Origin: Planctomycetaceae bacterium
GTDB lineage: Bacteria; Planctomycetota; Planctomycetia; Planctomycetales; Planctomycetaceae
Length of the DNA stretch: 9,718 bases
Direction of reading: 5' to 3'
Assembly (NCBI GenBank): GCA_003503535.1
Contig: DOCI01000121.1
Coordinates: forward strand, 14,454-24,171
Position 1 is the stretch's first letter. Every line of letters starts with the position of its first letter. The translations under genes were made by a program, and so were the position numbers. The notes below the pieces were generated by a model. It had not been told where the DNA came from, did no database searches, and saw only the letters and a list, made by a program, of their open reading frames with translations. Below, in pieces: positions 1 to 6,938 of the stretch.

Positions 1-55
1 CGAGAGCGCCCCCGCCACCCGGATCGTTTTGACTGGATTAGTTTATATTCAGTGA

Positions 56-1342
56 TTACGACTCTACCGGTCGTGGTGGTGCACCGGGTGGTCGCCCAGG
101 AGGAGGGCCATCGGGACGTCGCTCTCGGCCATCCTTGGGAGGCCCGAAACGATCTTCTTCACGACCTCGCATATCCTCAGGCCGCCGTCCTCCAGGAGGG
201 CCTCCGCCGCTGTTCCAGCGATCTCGATCCCCAAATCCCATGGGAAGTAGTTCACTGAGTACTTGAGTATGAAAATCGTGGTTCATGAAAATGCTCTCAT
301 TGCGATGAGTATCCCAAAGATACAGCCACATGAGTGCCTCGGCCTGATAATCAGCCGGGCTGTTTAATAATGCCGCCTGCTGATTGGTTTCGAGTTGTGC
401 AAAAAATGTCTGAAGTTCGTTGTTGGAAACTTGATCGACGCGCTCAAAACTTCTCATCTCAGAAACCATCAGACTACGAAGGAGCAGGCTGCGAAATGCA
501 ATTCGTTCCCAGGCTCCATCAGACAAATTGCGAGTGAAGCGGCTATTTTCTTCCTCGCTCGGCTTGCCAATCTTCAGTCCGTTTTTCCGGATTAATTCGA
601 GTGTCTGCTGGTTTGGCCATGTCATTCCAGGATTGTTGGTATTTGCGATCGATGCCCCCAGAATACGGGACATTCTTGGTATGCCCGTCATTTTCAGTTG
701 TTCAATTTGATCTCGTTGTGCAGAAGCCAGTTGCGAAAACAGAATTTCGTTGACCACCTGATTCAACTGATCGTCCTGCAGGAGGAATGGGGTCGTGTTA
801 TTAATGCTTCGATTAGGGTCGAGCATCCACATCAAGCTGAAGAGTCGTCGATCTCCCTTGGAAATTATGCGAGCCATCAATTCCGGCAGCAGACGATTGT
901 CCTGCGTTCGGTTTTCTCTCAAAATCGATTCTACGGTCGCAATTTGAGCGGCTGGCTCCGGGCTGTTTCGCAGACTTTGTCGTTCAAATGGCGATAGTGT
1001 ATCGAGCCATTTCGTATATTGATCAATCAATGGTTCGAGTCCATTCTGCTCAATATAGTTATGCAATTCCCAATATCGGGCTTTCTCTGCATTCGGGAGT
1101 GATTGATAAGTCTCCAGATTTCGATCGAGCCTCTCCCGATCCTCCTGAGGCAGGCTGGAAATTTTTTGTTTGATGTCCCGGGATTCTCTGAGTGACAACT
1201 TCGGGCCGAATGTCGCTCCACATAGAATGACTAGACAGCAACTTCCGAGCAATGGAAAGGCCCATCTGGAGAAACGATGCGTTGGATAAGAAATCGTTTT
1301 TTTTGCATCGATTTCAGTGAGATTTTCATGCGGATGCTTCAT
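56..1342 (-). CDS. Membrane-anchored protein of unknown function with Pro/Gly/Arg-rich C-terminal tail, third gene of sigma/anti-sigma operon
   Basis: This 428-residue protein is not a family I can name. A short basic cytoplasmic N-terminus is followed by one hydrophobic segment at about residues 27-47 (from WAFPLLG), consistent with a signal anchor that leaves the rest outside the cytoplasm. Residues 50-370 look mostly helical and polar, with motifs such as LPNAEKARYWELH (about 82-94) and WLDTLSPFERQSL (about 112-124). These resemble, from memory, hypothetical proteins encoded beside planctomycete ECF sigma factors. The last 57 residues (about 372-428) are rich in Pro, Gly, Arg, Asp and Glu and are probably disordered; the DNA there is clearly more GC-rich than the rest. 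The ATG at 1342 overlaps the anti-sigma stop as ATGA, and a strong Shine-Dalgarno (GGGGAGG, complement of 1350-1356) lies 7 nt upstream. Translational coupling and a role in the same extracytoplasmic signalling circuit are inferences. Confidence 0.85.
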   Translation of the reverse strand: MKHPHENLTEIDAKKTISYPTHRFSRWAFPLLGSCCLVILCGATFGPKLSLRESRDIKQKISSLPQEDRERLDRNLETYQSLPNAEKARYWELHNYIEQNGLEPLIDQYTKWLDTLSPFERQSLRNSPEPAAQIATVESILRENRTQDNRLLPELMARIISKGDRRLFSLMWMLDPNRSINNTTPFLLQDDQLNQVVNEILFSQLASAQRDQIEQLKMTGIPRMSRILGASIANTNNPGMTWPNQQTLELIRKNGLKIGKPSEEENSRFTRNLSDGAWERIAFRSLLLRSLMVSEMRSFERVDQVSNNELQTFFAQLETNQQAALLNSPADYQAEALMWLYLWDTHRNESIFMNHDFHTQVLSELLPMGFGDRDRWNSGGGPPGGRRPEDMRGREEDRFGPPKDGRERRPDGPPPGRPPGAPPRPVES

Positions 1343-1857
1343 CGTATGGCCTCCCCATTCTCCTGATTATGTTTAAGCCACTCCGGGCTTCTCTGCAATT
1401 TCTTGAGAAATTCCACAGAGCCAATTTCCTGGTAACTGTCAAATTGCTCAAGGACAGGATAGTTTTCAATCAGGGCTTCAGTTGTTGAAGGTGGAAAACT
1501 TCTCATGAGTGCAAACCCGACAAATCCACAGGCAATCACCAGGCACCAACCGAGCACCCGACTCCCCACTTCCTGGGCTTTCTGAAACCAGGCCTGTTCG
1601 GAAAGTGGCGTTTGCTGTTCGTCCATCTTCAATGTGGCGATGGTCTTCTGAGCAAAATCTTCGGGAGCTTTTGTGCGGGGCAGGGTGTCGAGGACCTCCC
1701 AGACTGTCGCCAGCGATTCCATATCGTGACGCGCAACCTCATTCTGTGACAGCAAACGCTCGATCTGTTGCGTTTCCTGCTCACTCAATTCCCCATCAAG
1801 ATAAGCGACAAAATTGGATCGCTGATCGGCGGTTAATCTGGCGAGTTTTTCTACCAT
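1339..1857 (-). CDS. Anti-sigma factor-like single-pass membrane protein
   Basis: This 172-residue protein is encoded directly after an ECF sigma factor on the same strand. Residues 14-60 (FVAYLDGELSEQE onward, through a VWEVLDTLP segment) match the N-terminal helical bundle of anti-sigma domain proteins. The zinc-binding HxxxCxxC motif of ZAS anti-sigma factors is absent; the only cysteines lie in the membrane segment. A hydrophobic segment at about residues 101-119 (VLGWCLVIACGFVGFALM) would place the first 100 residues in the cytoplasm and about 50 outside. The expected role is to hold the sigma factor inactive until a signal arrives. The ATG at 1857 is used; its upstream Shine-Dalgarno is weak. 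The stop overlaps the next gene's start by 4 bp (ATGA). The 257 bp gap to the sigma gene is unusual for such pairs and carries repeats. Family assignment is fairly safe; partner and signal are inferred from position. Confidence 0.8.
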   Translation of the reverse strand: MVEKLARLTADQRSNFVAYLDGELSEQETQQIERLLSQNEVARHDMESLATVWEVLDTLPRTKAPEDFAQKTIATLKMDEQQTPLSEQAWFQKAQEVGSRVLGWCLVIACGFVGFALMRSFPPSTTEALIENYPVLEQFDSYQEIGSVEFLKKLQRSPEWLKHNQENGEAIR

Positions 1858-1921
1858 GCGACTTGCTCAAAAATCGTTGAATACATCATGACATCTTTGG
1901 CATAAGCCAGATTTTATAATT

Positions 1922-2066
1922 GGAACCACGGATAAACACAGATGTGAGGATCCGCCATTCCTAAACTTGATCAAAATAAAAAATGGGTTACGCGTTCGGC
2001 TAACCCAACCGACGAACTAAAAACTCTTCAATATCTCCGTGCTTATCTGTGTCCATCCGTGGTTCT
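1922..2066. repeat. Nested inverted repeat between sigma and anti-sigma genes
   Basis: Outer arms lie at 1922-1943 (GGAACCACGGATAAACACAG, then AT) and 2045-2066. They are reverse complements over 22 bp with three mismatches (two adjacent ones in the middle, one at the outer end). Between them lies a second palindrome, TGGGTTA (1984-1990) with TAACCCA (2001-2007) around a 10-nt loop, which looks like a separate dispersed repeat type (GGGTTACGC...GCTAACCCAACC) seen in many bacterial genomes. The outer arms belong to the same family as the repeat at 4523-4582. No coding capacity is evident. If the sigma transcript reads through, the RNA could form a large stem between the two genes. Confidence 0.8.
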
Positions 2067-2093
2067 AAAAAAATAGGACTCCGCTCTTTTGTG

Positions 2094-2122
2094 AGATGTG
2101 CCTGAATGGCAGTGTCACATCT
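2094..2122 (-). other. Small hairpin overlapping the sigma gene stop codon
   Basis: AGATGTG (2094-2100) and CACATCT (2116-2122) form a perfect 7-bp stem around 15 nt. The TGA of the sigma gene (2115-2117) lies in the right arm. In minus-strand RNA no U-run follows, so this is not a classical intrinsic terminator. It could be chance, or a weak pause or processing site between the sigma and anti-sigma genes. Confidence 0.25.
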
Positions 2123-2735
2123 GCACGTAATTTTCCAGAAAGTCCCGTAAGTTTTCCCGTGCTCTGGACAGCAAAGATTTCACTGCGGAGGGGGAAAGTT
2201 CCAGAGTGTCTCCAATATCGGAGTAACTCATTTCTTCAAATTTGTTCAATAACAGGGCCATCCGCTGGCGATCGTTCAAGGTTTCCATCGCCTGATGAAT
2301 GATCGTGACCAGTTCGGCTTTATCGAGTTGTCGAGCCGGCATTAATGCCGATTTCTCGGCCAGATTCTTTTCAGGCAGGCCTGTTTTTACAGGGCCCGAT
2401 TCACCACTGCTGAATTGAACTTCTTTACGTCGTTTGGAGGATCGGCGGGCATTGCTGGCAAGATTATTGGCGATGCGAAATAACCAGGTGGAAAATTTCG
2501 CTTGAGGTTCATATCCACGACGTGCCCGGTAGACACGCATAAAAGTTTCCTGAGCAAGATCTTCTGCAGCTTCCTGGGAACCAAGTATCGTGCTGAAAAT
2601 ACCCACCACCCGATCCTGATAGTTTTCTACCAACTCGGCAAAGGCTTCTTCATCATCTTCGCGCACCCTGAGCATCAACTGGACGTCGGGATCGCTCAGA
2701 TACGGATTACTTGGTGCTTGCGAGGTCGCATTCAC
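2115..2735 (-). CDS. RNA polymerase ECF-type sigma factor (sigma-70 family)
   Basis: This 206-residue protein is an extracytoplasmic-function sigma factor, directing RNA polymerase to a regulon controlled by its partner anti-sigma. The sigma region 2 domain spans about residues 28-98 (EEAFAELVENYQDRV, then EDLAQETFMRVYRA and FSTWLFRIANNLASNARR, the latter near region 2.4). A charged linker follows at about 100-135. Region 4 spans about 145-200 (ETLNDRQRMALLL, then the helix-turn-helix YSDIGDTLELSPSAVKSLLSRARENL). The start is GTG at 2735: an in-frame TGA lies about 18 nt upstream, and the next in-frame ATG (residue 21) would remove the SDPDVQLMLRVR lead-in that is typical of planctomycete members. 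A GAGAAAA stretch upstream is only a weak Shine-Dalgarno. It is first in an operon with the anti-sigma and membrane protein genes, and divergent from the eboE-like gene. Confidence 0.95.
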   Translation of the reverse strand: MNATSQAPSNPYLSDPDVQLMLRVREDDEEAFAELVENYQDRVVGIFSTILGSQEAAEDLAQETFMRVYRARRGYEPQAKFSTWLFRIANNLASNARRSSKRRKEVQFSSGESGPVKTGLPEKNLAEKSALMPARQLDKAELVTIIHQAMETLNDRQRMALLLNKFEEMSYSDIGDTLELSPSAVKSLLSRARENLRDFLENYVQM

Positions 2736-3129
2736 AATTACTGGTTTTTCTCACAAGTATGAATAACGGATTGTTTGTTGATCGCATTTGCAATCAAGCC
2801 GATCCGGTCAAAGATATTCGAATTTGATTGTCTTGAGACAGCCACTCTCTTATTGTCGTCAAAGTTCGCCCCAGAGGCAACAGTCCCATGACAATGCAGA
2901 ACAATCTCTAATCGATTATTATCTAAAAAGTTACTAAATCCCCAGGGATCTCAGTTTTTGAGATCATTAGGAATGCAAAATCGAAACTCAATATTGATTG
3001 AACACTCAAAAAACGATGAGGTTTCGCAACTCATATGTGGTTTCAGCAGCGTTTAACTAAGAATAACTCTCCAATATCACTTTCAGCATGTCATTATCCT
3101 GATAACTTTTCAATTACGAATAAATCGAT
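2736..3129. other. Divergent intergenic region between sigma factor and eboE-like gene
   Basis: These 394 bp without a convincing gene must hold the promoters of both the sigma operon and the eboE-like gene. I see no clear -35/-10 pair for either. A perfect 7-bp stem with a 5-nt loop is present: GATCTCA (2947-2953) and TGAGATC (2959-2965). It is not followed by a T-run and lies between divergent genes, so an operator-like site is more plausible than a terminator, but it may be chance. The region is AT-rich. Confidence 0.4.
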
Positions 3130-4302
3130 ATGTCAATTTCCACGCTTCCCCTCAGCTATTGCGGTAATGTTCATCCGGCCAACACCGTTCCTGAATTCAT
3201 TCAGGTATTACAGGATAAAACGGCTCTCGTGCAGCAGAAAACCGGTTCCAGGATTGCCGCTGGTTTGTGGTTGCCCGATGCGATTACTCGTGAAATCGAA
3301 TCCAAGCCTCAACTCCTCGATGATATTCAGATCACACTTCAGCAGCACGATTTAATCTGCTACACGCTGAATGCATTTCCATTTGGGAATTTTCATTCCG
3401 AGCGAGTCAAAGAACAGGTCTATCTGCCGGATTGGACGCAGGAAAACAGACGAGAATATACTATACACTGTGCCCGAATACTGGCGGCATTATTACCGGA
3501 TGGTGTTGAGGGTTCTATTTCGACCGTTCCGCTAGGCTTCAAGGAACTTTCTGGCAGAGAAGGTTTTCTGAAAGAGTGCTGCGATCAGTTGATAGAAACC
3601 GCTCGATTGCTCGATGAAATTCACGATGATACCGGCCGCATCATTCGCCTGGCGATCGAGCCCGAACCACTTTGCGTGCTGGAAACAACACCGGAAGTTG
3701 TTGACTTTTTTGCTATGTTACGCGAACGGGTGAAGTCCAACGAATTAGCCGAAATTGTCGAACGGCACCTCGGAGTCTGTTACGATGTTTGCCATCAATC
3801 GGTGGAATTTGAAGATGTTGCCGCTTCTATCCGAACATTGCAGGAGCAAGACATCCGTATTAATAAGGTGCATATTACCTGTGCCATCGAATTGCAGAAC
3901 CCGGCTACCAATGAGGCGGGGCGAAAATTCTTAGCGGACTTTGCCGAACCCCGTTATTTACATCAGACGTTTCGAACTCAGTCTGGAAAGAGTCAATCGA
4001 TTAACGATCTGACTGCTGAATTCGCCAATAGCCCACCTGCAGACTGGCTTGATGCTCCCAGCTGGCGGATTCACTTTCACGTTCCCGTTCATGCGGAAAA
4101 CCTGGGGCCTCTCAACACAACTCGCCCCGACTTAAAACTGGCATTGGCAGAAATCGCGAAACTGGAATACGCACCCCATCTCGAAGTGGAAACTTATACC
4201 TGGTCGGTCATGCCCGGCGAAAACCTGCCAGATCCCTGCGAAGGACTTGCGCGAGAGATGACTGCCACACAGCAATTGTTAGCCGATTTGACGACGACAT
4301 AA
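3130..4302 (+). CDS. eboE: EboE-like sugar-phosphate isomerase/epimerase-fold protein (metabolite traffic protein EboE family)
   Basis: This 390-residue TIM-barrel protein of the xylose isomerase-like fold matches my recollection of the EboE family along its whole length. Signatures are SYCGNVHPA (about 9-17), NAFPFGNFH (81-89) followed by RVKEQVYLPDW (92-102), ALLPDGVEGSISTVPLGFK (120-138), IEPEP (176-180), HLGVCYDVCHQSVEFED (213-229), HFHVPVH (315-321) and LEVETYTW (351-358). Conserved acidic and His residues in these motifs (E177, D219, H222, H248, H315, H317, E352, E354) would suit metal binding, as in related isomerases. In cyanobacteria and other phyla eboE belongs to the ebo operon, implicated in export of a scytonemin precursor to the periplasm; its exact activity is not settled. 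No eboA, B, C, D or F is in this window. The ATG at 3130 is the start; its Shine-Dalgarno is poor. A hairpin repeat begins 2 nt after the stop. Confidence 0.85.
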   Translation: MSISTLPLSYCGNVHPANTVPEFIQVLQDKTALVQQKTGSRIAAGLWLPDAITREIESKPQLLDDIQITLQQHDLICYTLNAFPFGNFHSERVKEQVYLPDWTQENRREYTIHCARILAALLPDGVEGSISTVPLGFKELSGREGFLKECCDQLIETARLLDEIHDDTGRIIRLAIEPEPLCVLETTPEVVDFFAMLRERVKSNELAEIVERHLGVCYDVCHQSVEFEDVAASIRTLQEQDIRINKVHITCAIELQNPATNEAGRKFLADFAEPRYLHQTFRTQSGKSQSINDLTAEFANSPPADWLDAPSWRIHFHVPVHAENLGPLNTTRPDLKLALAEIAKLEYAPHLEVETYTWSVMPGENLPDPCEGLAREMTATQQLLADLTTT

Positions 4303-4304
4303 CT

Positions 4305-4340
4305 CGGGTGGCACGTCCCAGAACGAAGTGATGGGCGTGG
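4305..4340 (+). repeat. 3'-end hairpin repeat, copy 1
   Basis: This copy begins CGGGTGGCACG 2 nt after the eboE stop and ends ATGGGCGTGG. CACG plus CCCA (4312-4320, one T bulged) pairs with TGGGCGTG (4332-4339), giving an 8-bp stem and an 11-nt loop GAACGAAGTGA. It is identical over 36 bp to copy 3 at 8145-8180 and nearly identical to copy 2 in reverse orientation. No T-run follows, so it is not a textbook intrinsic terminator. Confidence 0.9.
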
Positions 4341-4522
4341 TCGCTTGATAGTTCACATCCTGTGTAATACTCAGAACCAACTCTCCTAATACATAATATT
4401 TATACGCATTTAAACCCTGTTCCAAATTGAAAATGGATTTCCATTTCTGATAAGCAGCCCACAGTTATGATCTACTGGACGTAGAACGCACACTTTCTTT
4501 GATTAGTCTATATTGATTATCA

Positions 4523-4582
4523 GGAACCGCAGATGGACGCAGAAATTTTGCATCCGCGTTTATCTGCGTCCATCTGCGGTTC
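4523..4582. repeat. Inverted repeat of the GGAACCGCAGATGGACGCAGA family
   Basis: Two perfect 20-bp inverted arms, 4524-4543 and 4563-4582, flank a 19-nt spacer that itself contains a degenerate repetition (CATCCGCGTTTA). The arms resemble the outer arms at 1922-1943/2045-2066 (shared pattern GGAACCrCrGATrrACrCAGA), so both belong to one dispersed family. Similar sequences are common in intergenic DNA of several bacterial phyla, to my knowledge. It contains no gene. Confidence 0.9.
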
Positions 4583-4685
4583 AATTTCAAAATATGTTTA
4601 AAATGATGAATCATTAAATTTGACGAACTGCTTTTTACCGATTTCTCCGGTTTTCAAATGAAACTTGTTTTAGTAATTAATCATC

Positions 4686-5486
4686 ATGGACTATCGAACT
4701 CGAAATCGTGCCGCTTACGATCGACTTGTTCGTGATGGTGCCGTCTTTGCCAAAGTCGCTACCGATGAAGAATGTCAGCGACCACTGGCGGTACTCGATT
4801 CGCGTGGCTGGTTACCCAAATCTGTTGTCGGCTTGAAAGTACTCTGCCTGGCCGCAGGTGGAGGATGGCAATCGATTCTTTATGCAACTGCTGGTGCAGA
4901 AGTCACCGTCGTCGACCTCAGTCCGGAAATGTTGGCACTCGATCAACGGGAAGCCAAGCGCAGGGGCCTCTCGCTCAAATTGATCGAAGCCTCCATGGAC
5001 GATCTGCCCATGCTGGGTGAGAGTCAATTCGATATCGTTCATCAACCGGTCAGCACCTGTTACGTGCCACAACTCTTGCCAGTGTTTCAGGAAGTTGCAC
5101 GCGTGCTCAAACCGACAGGGCATTATATCAGCCAACACAAATCCCCTGTGAGTCTGCAGATTTCTCATCGTACGAACAAAAATGAATACGTGATCGGCCT
5201 CGATTATTACCATGAAGGACCATTGCCAGCTGTCGAAGATACATCTTACCGCGAAGCTGGAGCCATTGAGTATCTGCACCGTTATGAAGAGATTCTCGGC
5301 AGTATGTGTCAGGCAGGCTTAGTCATCGAGGCCTTCAGTGAACCCAAACGGGCTAACACTGAGGCTAAGCCTGGGGATTATCGCCATCGCGGAAATTTCA
5401 TCGCCCCCTACCTGAGAATCAAAGCCAGACGGAGTGAACAGGCTCAAACTCCCGCCAACAACAAATCCCAACTCTGGACACCGTAA
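4686..5486 (+). CDS. Class I SAM-dependent methyltransferase, substrate unknown
   Basis: This 266-residue protein has a Rossmann-type methyltransferase core. The glycine-rich SAM loop is VLCLAAGGG (about 52-60), the acidic residue ending beta-2 is D77 in VTVVDLSPEML, a further cofactor-side motif is MDDLP (104-108), beta-4 is FDIVHQPVST (115-124), and post-core helix VARVLKPTGHYI (138-149) is typical of UbiE/type 11 methyltransferases. After the core lies a segment with an IGLDYYHEGPLP stretch and a terminal RGNFIAPYLRIKA strand; the last 17 residues look unstructured. This points to a small-molecule methyltransferase, but nothing identifies the substrate. The first in-frame ATG after an in-frame TAA (4674-4676) is at 4686, so the start is well bounded, although no Shine-Dalgarno is visible. 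The gene stands alone, convergent with queA. Confidence 0.9.
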   Translation: MDYRTRNRAAYDRLVRDGAVFAKVATDEECQRPLAVLDSRGWLPKSVVGLKVLCLAAGGGWQSILYATAGAEVTVVDLSPEMLALDQREAKRRGLSLKLIEASMDDLPMLGESQFDIVHQPVSTCYVPQLLPVFQEVARVLKPTGHYISQHKSPVSLQISHRTNKNEYVIGLDYYHEGPLPAVEDTSYREAGAIEYLHRYEEILGSMCQAGLVIEAFSEPKRANTEAKPGDYRHRGNFIAPYLRIKARRSEQAQTPANNKSQLWTP

Positions 5487-5574
5487 GTTTTGTCGTAGGT
5501 CAGTAGATCAGGTTGTGCCTTACGAAGTCGATGATGATTTCAAAGCTCTCACAGAGTTAACCAAATGCTGGTGC

Positions 5575-5605
5575 CATGTTTGCATCGCGCAGCAGGGCAA
5601 GCATG
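5575..5605. repeat. Inverted repeat/hairpin between convergent genes
   Basis: CATGTTTGC (5575-5583) and GCAAGCATG (5597-5605) form a 9-bp stem with one G-T pair around a 13-nt loop. It lies in the 242-bp gap between the convergent methyltransferase and queA stops. It could help end transcription from either side, but lacks flanking T-runs; it may equally be a decayed dispersed repeat. Confidence 0.5.
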
Positions 5606-5688
5606 ATTCGAGGTGGATTTTGTCCAGATTATCGAATTATCATCAATGTGTTATCCCGGATAATCCTTGTGGATCAAGTCAACTATGA

Positions 5689-5722
5689 CCACGCCCATCA
5701 CTTCGTTCTGAGCGTGCCACCC
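5689..5722 (-). repeat. 3'-end hairpin repeat, copy 2 (downstream of queA)
   Basis: Read on the minus strand this is the same element as copies 1 and 3, from GGGTGGCACG to ATGGGCGTGG, starting 6 nt after the queA stop. Relative to them it lacks one base and has one C-to-T change in the left arm. The stem (CACGCTCA with TGGGCGTG) stays intact without the bulge, using one G-U pair, and the 11-nt loop is unchanged. Confidence 0.9.
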
Positions 5723-5728
5723 AGCGTT

Positions 5729-6796
5729 TCACAAGATCAACATCGCATCGCCATAACTGAAAAATCGATACCGTTCCTCAACCGCAATTCGATACGTTTC
5801 CATGATCTCATCATAGCCCGCAAACGCACTCAGCATCACCAACAGAGTAGAATGAGGCAAATGAAAGTTTGTGATCAGGGCATCGACTGCATGAAATTCA
5901 AAGCCGGGGCGAATGAATAATGTCGATTCTCCCTGCCACGGTTGCAATGTGCCCGATTGACAGGCCGTCTCCAGAGTTCGCACGGTGGTCGTGCCAACGG
6001 CAATCACTCGTCCATTGTGATCCCGACAGTGTTGAATCTGCTGGACGGTTTCTTCCTGCACATCACACCATTCGGCGTGCATCGTATGTTCATCGAGTTT
6101 TTCCACACCAATCGGGCGGAACGTGCCCAGTCCAACATGCAAAGTTACCTCCGCAATAGTCACACCTTTTTCTCGACACTGTTCCAGTAATTCGGGAGTG
6201 AAATGTAAGCCAGCCGTCGGGGCAGCAGCTGCTCCCGGTTGGTTGGCATACACTGTTTGATAGCGTTCCCGATCTTCCGCCTGAGCATGCCCATGTTGAA
6301 TATAGGGAGGCAGGGGAACCGATCCGATGGCATCGAGTATTTCCCAATGAGTGCGGGTGTCCTCTTCTGATTGCAGAGGTCGAACCTGCCAGCGACCTTC
6401 ATCTTTTCTTGCGATGAGCTTCAATTGGATACGATTCGAGCCATCATCACTCACAACTGTAATGGTTTCCCCCGGCTGTAATTTTCCCCGAGTTTTGCCG
6501 ATGATCTCCCATGTCTGTTCGCTATCAATTCCCAGAAACAGGCCTTCCCATTTACCGCCAGTCTGATCACGAACGCCGCGTAAACGAGCCGGAACAACTT
6601 TGGTCCGATTCACAACCAGACAGTCGTTCGGCTGAAGATAATCGAGCAGATTGAAAAAATGGGCATGCTTCCGCTCGCCTGTTTTTCGGTTAAAGACCAG
6701 CAATCGCGATTGATCACGCTTTTCAGCCGGTGATTGGGCAATCAACTCTTCGGGTAAGTCGTATGCGTACGACGAGATCAGATTCAAATCCACCAT
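5729..6796 (-). CDS. queA: S-adenosylmethionine:tRNA ribosyltransferase-isomerase (queuosine biosynthesis)
   Basis: QueA transfers and isomerises the ribose of SAM onto 7-aminomethyl-7-deazaguanine at tRNA position 34, giving epoxyqueuosine. From the ATG at 6796 the protein has 355 residues, close to E. coli QueA (about 356). Family motifs in order are [12 protein letters not shown] (N-terminus), [99 protein letters not shown] and the terminal [10 protein letters not shown]. An upstream in-frame GTG at 6829 would add 11 residues (ending EFYM) that QueA proteins lack, so 6796 is preferred even though its Shine-Dalgarno is weak. It stands alone, divergent from the glycosyltransferase. The substrate precursor genes are not in this window. 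No truncation is seen. Confidence 0.97.
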   Translation of the reverse strand: MVDLNLISSYAYDLPEELIAQSPAEKRDQSRLLVFNRKTGERKHAHFFNLLDYLQPNDCLVVNRTKVVPARLRGVRDQTGGKWEGLFLGIDSEQTWEIIGKTRGKLQPGETITVVSDDGSNRIQLKLIARKDEGRWQVRPLQSEEDTRTHWEILDAIGSVPLPPYIQHGHAQAEDRERYQTVYANQPGAAAAPTAGLHFTPELLEQCREKGVTIAEVTLHVGLGTFRPIGVEKLDEHTMHAEWCDVQEETVQQIQHCRDHNGRVIAVGTTTVRTLETACQSGTLQPWQGESTLFIRPGFEFHAVDALITNFHLPHSTLLVMLSAFAGYDEIMETYRIAVEERYRFFSYGDAMLIL

Positions 6797-6869
6797 ATAA
6801 AATTCCAGCTCTACCGTTGTCGATGACACCCTGATTCCACAGGGGATCAGTATTTTCTCGCGTTACAGG

Positions 6870-6898
6870 GGGACATGTTATCGAATCGAACCTATAAT
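6870..6898 (+). promoter_or_regulatory. Putative sigma-70 promoter of the glycosyltransferase gene
   Basis: A perfect TATAAT -10 box lies at 6893-6898, with GGGACA (6870-6875, four of six matches to TTGACA) 17 nt upstream. Transcription would begin near 6905, about 34 nt before the ATG at 6939. It lies in the 142-bp divergent gap between queA and the glycosyltransferase gene. This is a pattern match only; planctomycete promoters are often weakly conserved. Confidence 0.45.
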
Positions 6899-6938
6899 TT
6901 CTTTGCATCCCGCTCAGCAACCAAGATGACTGAATTTC

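Larger units (their letters stand above)
4303..4685. other. Intergenic region with two repeat elements
   Basis: These 383 bp without a gene hold a hairpin repeat copy directly after the eboE stop (4305-4340) and a perfect 20-bp inverted repeat (4524-4582), both listed separately. Smaller structures are AAATGG (4431-4436) with CCATTT (4441-4446) around 4 nt, and an operator-like palindrome AATGAT-GA-ATCATT at 4602-4615, upstream of the methyltransferase gene. A TTGACG at 4620-4625 resembles a -35 box, but no -10 lies at the right distance. The methyltransferase promoter is probably somewhere after 4583. Confidence 0.5.

Noticed and set aside
38..58. Similarity between TTAGTTTATATTCAGTGATTA near the left edge and sequence near 4502-4520
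   Set aside because: The match is short, AT-rich and gapped, so it is likely chance. I see nothing else in the first 55 bases.
1509..1880. 123-codon plus-strand open frame antisense to the anti-sigma gene
   Set aside because: The opposite strand encodes a recognisable anti-sigma protein with a membrane helix; this frame is low-complexity Arg/Pro-rich shadow.
2947..2965. GATCTCA/TGAGATC hairpin as an intrinsic terminator
   Set aside because: It lies between divergent genes and has no following T-run; retained only as a possible operator in the intergenic entry.
4812..5279. 155-codon minus-strand open frame inside the methyltransferase gene
   Set aside because: It is antisense to a clear methyltransferase and its translation looks like no known protein.
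5434..5688. Plus-strand open frame overlapping the methyltransferase end and the following gap
   Set aside because: It overlaps a well-supported gene in another frame, has no recognisable domain, and spans a hairpin repeat.
6797..6829. Upstream GTG start giving a 366-residue QueA
   Set aside because: The extra 11 residues do not resemble QueA N-termini, and the ATG at 6796 gives the family's usual length and start.
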